Part shown: in pieces, positions 13,950 to 19,304 of the stretch
How positions within the stretch are numbered: the first letter of the stretch is position 1
Layout of the letters: the number at the start of each line of letters is the position of its first letter
Assembly: GCA_016297695.1 (NCBI GenBank)
Contig: JAEDGC010000034.1
Location: 1-19,304, forward strand
Length of the DNA: 19,304 nucleotides
DNA from: Bacilli bacterium
GTDB taxonomy: Bacteria; Bacillota_I; Bacilli_A; RF39; UBA660
Direction of reading: 5' to 3'
Notes under the pieces: model-generated
What the model was told of the DNA's origin: nothing
The model's database searches: none
Seen by the model: only the letters and a program-made list of their open reading frames with translations
Translations under genes and position numbers: made by a program

Positions 13950-15382
13950 TGGGGAAATATAATGTAACTATTGGTCTTGAAATGCACTGTGAGGTTTCAA
14001 AAACTAAATCAAAAGTATTTTCAAGTGCTAGAAATGAATATACAGATATACCTAATTCAAATATTAGACCTATTGATTTAGGTTTTCCTGGGGTTTTGCC
14101 TGTTGTTAATAAAGAAGCAGTTAGGATGTCATTGATGATGAGTCAAATACTACATTGTAGACAACCAGAATATTTATATTTTGAAAGAAAAAATTATTAT
14201 TATCCTGATATGCCTAAAAATTATCAAATAACTCAAAATCCACCAGAAGATTGTGTTGGTATGGAAGGATATATTGATATAATGCGTGAAGATGGAACTT
14301 CTTTTAGAGTAGGTATTGATAATATTCACTTGGAAGAAGATGCCGCTTCAATGAATCACTTGTATGATACATCTGTAATTGATTATAATCGTGCAGGAGT
14401 ACCACTTTTGGAACTTGTTACAAAACCAGATATACATTCAGCATCAGATGCTGTTGCATTTTTGGAATATATTAGATCAGTCTATCAATATTGTGAAATA
14501 TCTGAAGCTGATTCTAAAAAAGGACAAATAAGATGTGATGTCAATATATCTATTTCAGATTCTGATGAATTAGGAACAAAAGTTGAAATTAAAAATGTAA
14601 ACTCATTTGGTGGCGTACATGATGCTATTATGTATGAAATCAAACGTCAATCTGAATTAAAAGATAATGGTCGTTATGATGAAGTAGAGCAAGAAACTAG
14701 AAGATGGGATGAAGAAAGTGGAACTACTATTAGAATGCGTTCTAAAGTAGATGCCTTAGATTATAAATATTTTGTTGATCCAAACATTCCTCGATACAAA
14801 ATTAGTAAAGAATGGTTGGAAGAAATCAAAAAATCTATTCCTGAATTACCTTATGAAAGAAAGGATAAATATATAAATAATTATGGTTTATCTGAATATG
14901 ATGCTACTATTTTAATTAAAGAAAAAAGTGTATCAGATTACTTTGAAGAATGTATAAAATTAGGAATGGATGCTAAAACAGCATGCAACTGGGTTACTGT
15001 AAATATAGTCGGATATATTAATAAATATGAAATTGATATGAAAGATTTATATTTAACACCAGAAATGCTTAAATTTATCATAGATAATATAGATAATGGT
15101 ACAATTTCATCTAAACAAGCAAAAGAAGTATTCTTTAAGGTTTTAGAAGAAAATAAAGAACCTAAAAACTTTATTAGTCGTGAGAATGCTCAAGTTTCTG
15201 ATAAAAAAGAACTAGAAAAAATAATTGATGAAATCTTAGCTAATAGCCAATCCCAAATTGAACAATATAAGAGTGGTAAAACAAATTTATTTGACTATTT
15301 TGTTGGACAAGTTATGAAAAATACGCGTGGTAAAGCTAATCCTGTTATTACAAAAGAAATATTACATGAAAAATTAGATTAA
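13949..15382 (+). CDS. gatB: Amidotransferase subunit B
   Basis: A 477-residue GatB, the subunit that binds the mischarged tRNA, activates the Asp/Glu side chain with ATP and transfers ammonia to it. Family motifs run in order: IGLEMHCE (8-15), LGFPGVLPVVN, RKNYYYPDMPKNYQI, DYNRAGVPLLELVTKPD, GTKVEIKNVNSF and DYKYFVDPNIP. The C-terminal helical/YqeY-like tail that contacts the tRNA is present to the end (VMKNTRGKANP). The CPVC zinc cysteines found in many GatB proteins are replaced (RPID). Length is normal. It shares one base with gatA and is followed after 16 bp by a further small gene. Confidence 0.96.
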   Translation: MGKYNVTIGLEMHCEVSKTKSKVFSSARNEYTDIPNSNIRPIDLGFPGVLPVVNKEAVRMSLMMSQILHCRQPEYLYFERKNYYYPDMPKNYQITQNPPEDCVGMEGYIDIMREDGTSFRVGIDNIHLEEDAASMNHLYDTSVIDYNRAGVPLLELVTKPDIHSASDAVAFLEYIRSVYQYCEISEADSKKGQIRCDVNISISDSDELGTKVEIKNVNSFGGVHDAIMYEIKRQSELKDNGRYDEVEQETRRWDEESGTTIRMRSKVDALDYKYFVDPNIPRYKISKEWLEEIKKSIPELPYERKDKYINNYGLSEYDATILIKEKSVSDYFEECIKLGMDAKTACNWVTVNIVGYINKYEIDMKDLYLTPEMLKFIIDNIDNGTISSKQAKEVFFKVLEENKEPKNFISRENAQVSDKKELEKIIDEILANSQSQIEQYKSGKTNLFDYFVGQVMKNTRGKANPVITKEILHEKLD

Positions 15383-15398
15383 AAATTGAGGGAGTTTT

Positions 15399-15833
15399 AT
15401 GGTAAAAGATTTATTTAAAAATATTGCAGATAATGAATATATTTTAACTAATGTTGCTTATTTTACATATTTGCAAGAAGAAAAGAAAAAACAATGCTCA
15501 CATTTACCAATTTTTTTGGGAGTATCAAATACTACTACAATTGTGCGTGATGGAATAGAGCAGCCAAAACCATATAAAAGATGTTTATTATGTGGCAAAG
15601 ATCTTTCATTTGAAGTTGGATTCGATTATGAATTTGATGCAAGCCAATTTTTAAATTCAAAAATAAATACATTAGAAGATTTAAATTATAATTATCTTCA
15701 AATGTTACAATTATTTAAAGAAGTTTGTAAAAATACAGATACAAGAGAAGAAGCTTTTCAATTATTTAATAAAACAATAAATGATATTAAATTTCAAAAA
15801 ATATTAAAAAAAACAATTGCTAATAAAAAGTAG
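15399..15833 (+). CDS. Unknown zinc-ribbon-like protein after gatB
   Basis: A 144-residue protein with a probable metal site made of Cys33-x-His35 (QCSHLP) and Cys62-x2-Cys65 (RCLLCGK), a treble-clef or zinc-ribbon layout. Helical segments flank it on both sides (1-32 and about 86-140). No signal or membrane segment is present. It starts 16 bp after gatB with TGAGGGAG as ribosome site and is followed by a terminator, making it the last gene of the aspS-gatCAB operon. I recognise no family. The CGKDL context resembles small Cys4-type nucleic-acid or protein-binding knuckles, but no function can be given. Confidence 0.75.
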   Translation: MVKDLFKNIADNEYILTNVAYFTYLQEEKKKQCSHLPIFLGVSNTTTIVRDGIEQPKPYKRCLLCGKDLSFEVGFDYEFDASQFLNSKINTLEDLNYNYLQMLQLFKEVCKNTDTREEAFQLFNKTINDIKFQKILKKTIANKK

Positions 15834-15843
15834 TTGTTTTTTT
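15808..15843 (+). terminator. Terminator of the aspS-gatCAB operon
   Basis: AAAAAACAA (15808-15816) pairs with TTGTTTTTT (15834-15842) around a 17-base loop and ends in T's. It overlaps the end of the 144-codon gene. Confidence 0.6.
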
Positions 15844-15869
15844 AAAATTCAATATTTTTAGTAGAATTA

Positions 15870-15898
15870 ATGACATTTTAACAAAAATTTGGTACACT
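15870..15898 (+). promoter_or_regulatory. Promoter for the signal-anchor protein gene
   Basis: ATGACA (15870-15875), 17 bp, TACACT (15893-15898). Start is predicted near 15905, leaving a leader of about 11 nt before the ATG with no clear Shine-Dalgarno site. Confidence 0.5.
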
Positions 15899-15915
15899 AT
15901 TTATTGTGATGACTT

Positions 15916-16743
15916 ATGAAAAATAAAAAAATTATATTACAAATAATTAGTGTTTTATGTTTAGTAGGAATTATAATTTGCATGGTTATTATAATACATA
16001 ACCAAAAACGTTTAATGCAGTTAAATAACAATGTAAATAGTATGAAACAAAATACTAATAACACGATTGAAATTCCTAAAGTAGAAGAAACTAATAATGA
16101 TATGCAAGAGGAAAAACAAGAATCATCAAATAATAAAACAGAAACAATAAATCCTAATAATAAACCTATTAATAAAACTGATTCAAATTCAAAATCTAAT
16201 AATATTAATGATAATATTCAAAATCCATCTTCAAATTTGGATTCAAGTGATAATAATATTGAAGAAACAAATGTTGATGATAAAGTCATATCATATTTTA
16301 AAGAAACAAAAGAAAAACTAGAAAATTCAAATTTGCGTGAAAGTGCTAAGCAAAATTTTATTACAATTGTAGATTTTTTATTTTATGATGGAAAAATAAA
16401 AGGTCATACTTTTAATGAATTATCAAATAAAGCTAAATTACAAGTTTTAAAACTAACTTTAACAATTGATTCTTATATTGATAAATATTTTCCAAATTAT
16501 AAAGAAACAATTAAAACCACTACTGGTAAAGTTTTTACAAATATAAAAGCAAAAGTTATTGAAAAATATTTAAATATTACAACAACTATTTGTAATAATG
16601 ATATAGATACTTGTAATCAAGCAAAAAGTGATTTTCAAGATATGAAAAAATCATTTTCTATTACTTGGGATTTGATAAAAGAAATAGCTAAAAGTGGAAC
16701 AACTCATTTAAAAGAGTGGTATGAAATTTATAGCGGAAAATAG
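15916..16743 (+). CDS. Signal-anchored extracytoplasmic protein, unknown
   Basis: A 275-residue protein with a basic N-terminus and one hydrophobic helix (6-27), probably an uncleaved anchor. Residues about 34-120 are a low-complexity Asn/Ser/Glu/Lys linker with no fixed structure expected. A predicted helical domain follows (120-275), containing NFITIVDFLFYDGKIKGHTF, a segment of repeated Lys/Thr helices, and a Cys pair (Cys226, Cys233) that could form a disulfide outside the cell. The domain would thus be held away from the membrane on a flexible stalk. Only 38 bp separate it from the 814-codon gene, so the two may be expressed together. I recognise no family. Confidence 0.7.
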   Translation: MKNKKIILQIISVLCLVGIIICMVIIIHNQKRLMQLNNNVNSMKQNTNNTIEIPKVEETNNDMQEEKQESSNNKTETINPNNKPINKTDSNSKSNNINDNIQNPSSNLDSSDNNIEETNVDDKVISYFKETKEKLENSNLRESAKQNFITIVDFLFYDGKIKGHTFNELSNKAKLQVLKLTLTIDSYIDKYFPNYKETIKTTTGKVFTNIKAKVIEKYLNITTTICNNDIDTCNQAKSDFQDMKKSFSITWDLIKEIAKSGTTHLKEWYEIYSGK

Positions 16744-16753
16744 TTAAATATTA

Positions 16754-16759
16754 TATAAT
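16754..16759 (+). promoter_or_regulatory. Possible -10 element before the 814-codon gene
   Basis: A perfect TATAAT lies 22 bp before the ATG at 16782. No -35 element of quality is seen at the right distance, so this may be a weak internal promoter or chance in AT-rich DNA. Confidence 0.3.
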
Positions 16760-16781
16760 AGCTAAAAGTGAGTGGGGTTTT

Positions 16782-19226
16782 ATGGAACAAAATCAATACC
16801 TAAAAATATATCAAAGTAAATTTGAATATTTAGAATTTAATCCAGAAATATCAAATTTATTTATTGATGCTTATAATGAATCAAAAAATGGTTCAGAATA
16901 CACTGCAAATTTTCAAATGGATTTAGAAAATAAATTTATATTTAAGCTGATTGCTTTAATAAAAAAAGGAAATCAAGAAGTACATGATGCTTTATTAATT
17001 TATTGTGAAAAATATAATAATTTTTATTTACAAAAAAAGAAAAATTCAATTAAAGATTTGCCTTTAGAAAAAATAAATGAGTATTATAATTTAGCTTTTG
17101 AATTAACAATTGATAATTTTAAAGAAACAGAATTATTTTATAGAAAATTGATGCAAAATATTATTATGATACATAATAATTCATCATCGTTGGAGGGAGT
17201 TTTGAATATGAAATATAATTTATCAGTTAAGTCAATTTATGAATTATTGGGAAAATACGATAAGGAAATTGTTAAAATGGTTCTAGATATTTCAAAAATT
17301 ACAGAACCAAATTCAATTAGCTTATTAATAAGAAAATATGGTCCAAATTTTGAAGGAACTGATTATGACAATTTAACATATGTAGAAAGAAGTAGAATTG
17401 ACAATATTTTATCAAGAATAGAGAAAAAAATAGAATTAGCCATATATTTTTTAGAAAATGGCAAAACGATGCAATATGTAAATAATTTTCTCAAAAAAGC
17501 TGATGATACAGCTATATTAAATGCATTTTCTAGCATAAAAAACAACAAATCAAATATGACTTCTTTAAAAAGTATTTCTCAAATAAAAGAAAAATATAAT
17601 GTTACAGATGCCATTTTAAAATTAGCAATCGACTTTAACGAAGAAGATATTGAAAATAAAATTTTTAATTATACTTTTGGATTTACAGTAACTAAAAAGA
17701 GTCCAAAACAAATTTGTGAACTTTTAGAATTAAATTTTTATAGTTATAATAAATATTTAAATTCTATATTAGAAAAATTACCAAACTTAATAAATCGAGC
17801 TAAAGAATACAACAAATTAAGTTCTGAAGTGAATTCTGAACATAAAAACTTTCAGATGAATACGTCAAAAAATACAAATACTAAAAAAGTAAAAAGCACT
17901 TTTTTTGAATATTTTTATGATGAGTCAACTAGTGAAGAAGAGAAAGAAAAAATAAAGGAATTTGTTATCAAATTACTAAATCAGAAAAAAAATACATTGG
18001 GTTATGCCTTATTAATAAAAAGGTATGGTATAGATTATTGTTCTTTAAATGAAAATATAGTATTTAACAAAGAAGAAAACGGGAGACTTAATTCATTAAG
18101 ACAAAATATTAGGATAGAATTAAAAAAAGTAAAAAAAGAAGAAAAAAATCCTCTTAAAAATTTCGAAATCAAGCTAAATAATAATACTATTTCAAATAAA
18201 CCTTCAACTATAACTTCATTTTTTGAATACTTTTATACAGATGATATGTCTAAAGAACAAAAAGAAGAATTAAAAAATAGTATTTTCATATATTTAGAAA
18301 ATAGAAAAAATTCATTAGGATATACTGCATTGATAAAGAAATTTGGAACAAATTATGAAACATATAATAATATAAGTTTAACAAGACAGGAAAATAATAA
18401 TTTATCAGCTTTAAGGCAATCAATTAGAAAAGAAGTGATTGATAAGAAAGATAAATCAATTTCAAATAAAACTAAAAGGAAAGTAAAAAATACTTTCTAT
18501 GAATATTTTTATGAGGAAAATATGAGTGAAAAGAGCAAAATAGATTTAGAAAATAATGTTAAATCTATTTTGGAAGATTATAAACATTTAAAAGGATATA
18601 GCGTGATTATTGAATTATTTTCAAACGATTTAAAAACAAAAAATAATGATATGAAATTTAATAAACAAAAAGCAGCTATGTATTTTATTATTAACAAAAT
18701 TAAAGATAGATTACAAAAAATTAATGAAGAAAAAACATTAACTATTAGTAATGAAAGTAAAATTGAACCGCAAAAAGAATCACTTCCAAATTCTTTAAAT
18801 TATATTGATACAATTATTTATAAATTGACGAACATGGGCTATTCTATTGGCCAAATTGTATCAATAACTGGTATTAATATGTTGGATATACTAATTTCAT
18901 ATGTTCGTAATATAAATTATTATCATATAGATTTTGTTATTGATATGATATTAACATATAATCCTGGCTATTTATTTGATTTATTAAATAGTGATTATTT
19001 TGTAAATTTATTAAATGAAATTACACCTATAGAAAAGCAATTAATTTATTATTTGATACTTTTGAAAAATAATAAAATGAGCATCGAATCTATCTCAGAA
19101 TTAACAGGACTAACAGTTGAAGATATTTCAAATTATCAAATATATTCAAAAGAAGATAAATATATTGAACTAAATAATTATATTAGTTTATCAAATATTA
19201 ATAAAACTCGAAAAATATCTATCTAA
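16782..19226 (+). CDS. 814-residue modular repeat protein with C-terminal HTH
   Basis: A large soluble protein with no signal or membrane helix. Residues 1-175 are helical without recognised motifs. A partial module at 178-219 (LLIRKYG, LTYVERSRI) is related to three full modules of about 76 residues at 371-447, 477-552 and 569-644. Each full module opens with F-F/Y-EYFY (374-379, 480-485, 572-577), continues with an acidic-basic helix, then GYxxLIKxFG (modules 1 and 2; degenerate in the third), then an N-x-L-x-x-x-E-N segment and LRQxIRxE. Lys/Asn-rich linkers join them. The C-terminus has two helix-turn-helix-like stretches: YSIGQIVSITG (687-697) and MSIESISELTGLTVEDI (766-782). The latter, preceded by ITPIEKQLIYYLILL, looks like sigma factor region 4. 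A DNA-binding or transcription-related role is possible, but I recognise no described family. The reading frame is intact. Confidence 0.75.
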   Translation: MEQNQYLKIYQSKFEYLEFNPEISNLFIDAYNESKNGSEYTANFQMDLENKFIFKLIALIKKGNQEVHDALLIYCEKYNNFYLQKKKNSIKDLPLEKINEYYNLAFELTIDNFKETELFYRKLMQNIIMIHNNSSSLEGVLNMKYNLSVKSIYELLGKYDKEIVKMVLDISKITEPNSISLLIRKYGPNFEGTDYDNLTYVERSRIDNILSRIEKKIELAIYFLENGKTMQYVNNFLKKADDTAILNAFSSIKNNKSNMTSLKSISQIKEKYNVTDAILKLAIDFNEEDIENKIFNYTFGFTVTKKSPKQICELLELNFYSYNKYLNSILEKLPNLINRAKEYNKLSSEVNSEHKNFQMNTSKNTNTKKVKSTFFEYFYDESTSEEEKEKIKEFVIKLLNQKKNTLGYALLIKRYGIDYCSLNENIVFNKEENGRLNSLRQNIRIELKKVKKEEKNPLKNFEIKLNNNTISNKPSTITSFFEYFYTDDMSKEQKEELKNSIFIYLENRKNSLGYTALIKKFGTNYETYNNISLTRQENNNLSALRQSIRKEVIDKKDKSISNKTKRKVKNTFYEYFYEENMSEKSKIDLENNVKSILEDYKHLKGYSVIIELFSNDLKTKNNDMKFNKQKAAMYFIINKIKDRLQKINEEKTLTISNESKIEPQKESLPNSLNYIDTIIYKLTNMGYSIGQIVSITGINMLDILISYVRNINYYHIDFVIDMILTYNPGYLFDLLNSDYFVNLLNEITPIEKQLIYYLILLKNNKMSIESISELTGLTVEDISNYQIYSKEDKYIELNNYISLSNINKTRKISI
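17892..18713 (+). repeat. Three coding modules in the 814-residue protein
   Basis: Module copies lie at 17892-18122, 18210-18437 and 18486-18713, joined by Lys/Asn-rich linkers of differing length. They are clearly related in protein sequence (EYFY, GYxxLI, LRQxIR) but diverged in DNA, so they are old duplications and not recent tandem copies. The third copy is the most divergent. Confidence 0.8.
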
Positions 19227-19237
19227 AAGATATTTTT
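19211..19237 (+). terminator. Terminator overlapping the 814-codon gene stop
   Basis: A perfect 10-bp stem, AAAAATATCT (19211-19220) with AGATATTTTT (19228-19237), with a 7-base loop that contains most of the stop codon (19224-19226), and followed by further T's. It closes the last gene; nothing supportable lies in the remaining 67 bases. Confidence 0.75.
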
Positions 19238-19304
19238 TATTTGCTAAAAAGTGTGACTAATTAGTGATTTTGTCCTATTTTTATAAAATAATAATTAGTA
19301 ATTT

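Noticed and set aside
19257..19304. Near-repeat of TAATTAGTGATTTT and TAATTAGTAATTT at the window end
   Set aside because: Short, AT-only and imperfect; no element boundary or further copies support an attachment site or repeat array.

Overview
The window is about 25% GC by eye and gene-dense, with short Shine-Dalgarno sites and near-universal TAA/TAG stops. It looks like a chromosomal segment of a low-GC Bacillota lineage close to the Mollicutes, such as the uncultured RF39-like gut Bacilli. Supporting features are the rnc-smc pair, an SMC protein of only 980 residues (about the size seen in mycoplasmas), YidD, and GatCAB used with AspRS. Tryptophan is encoded by TGG in the genes checked and one gene ends in TGA, so the standard bacterial code fits. 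The exact taxon cannot be fixed from this window.

Layout. Positions 1-645 hold two minus-strand tRNA genes (a truncated tRNA-Lys(CUU) and tRNA-Ser(GCU)) around a small two-helix membrane protein. Positions 639-1726 are a minus-strand yidD/lipoprotein pair; the lipoprotein has a ZnuA-like fold but has lost the usual metal ligands. Positions 1845-6135 are a plus-strand rnc-smc-unknown operon, ending at a terminator shared with a convergent, membrane-anchored, SNase-type nuclease gene (6170-6751) that appears to be leaderless. Positions 6880-7925 hold two surface-type genes: a membrane-anchored protein with a phage tail-collar-like C-terminus, behind a promoter with a G-rich 20-bp spacer, and a 64-residue prepilin-like protein behind a fully consensus promoter.

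The centre of interest is 7933-15833: promoter, T-box leader, aspS1, aspS2, a 161-codon unknown gene, gatC, gatA, gatB and a 144-codon zinc-ribbon-like gene, in nearly gapless or overlapping order. The T-box specifier reads AAC (Asn), not an Asp codon. The two AspRS paralogues differ at the two anticodon-domain positions known to set tRNA specificity: the first carries Leu/Asn (discriminating type) and the second His/Gly (non-discriminating type). Read together, this is a self-contained indirect tRNA-Asn aminoacylation operon. AspRS2 would mischarge tRNA-Asn with Asp, GatCAB would amidate it, AspRS1 would keep tRNA-Asp decoding clean, and the leader would sense uncharged tRNA-Asn. The 161-residue protein, translationally coupled between aspS2 and gatC, is a candidate new component.

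The right end (15870-19237) holds two unrecognised genes: a signal-anchored protein with an Asn/Ser-rich linker, and an 814-residue protein with three full copies and one partial copy of an internal module plus a C-terminal sigma-region-4-like helix-turn-helix. No gene-free stretch exceeds 300 bases. No insertion sequence, CRISPR array or rRNA was seen.
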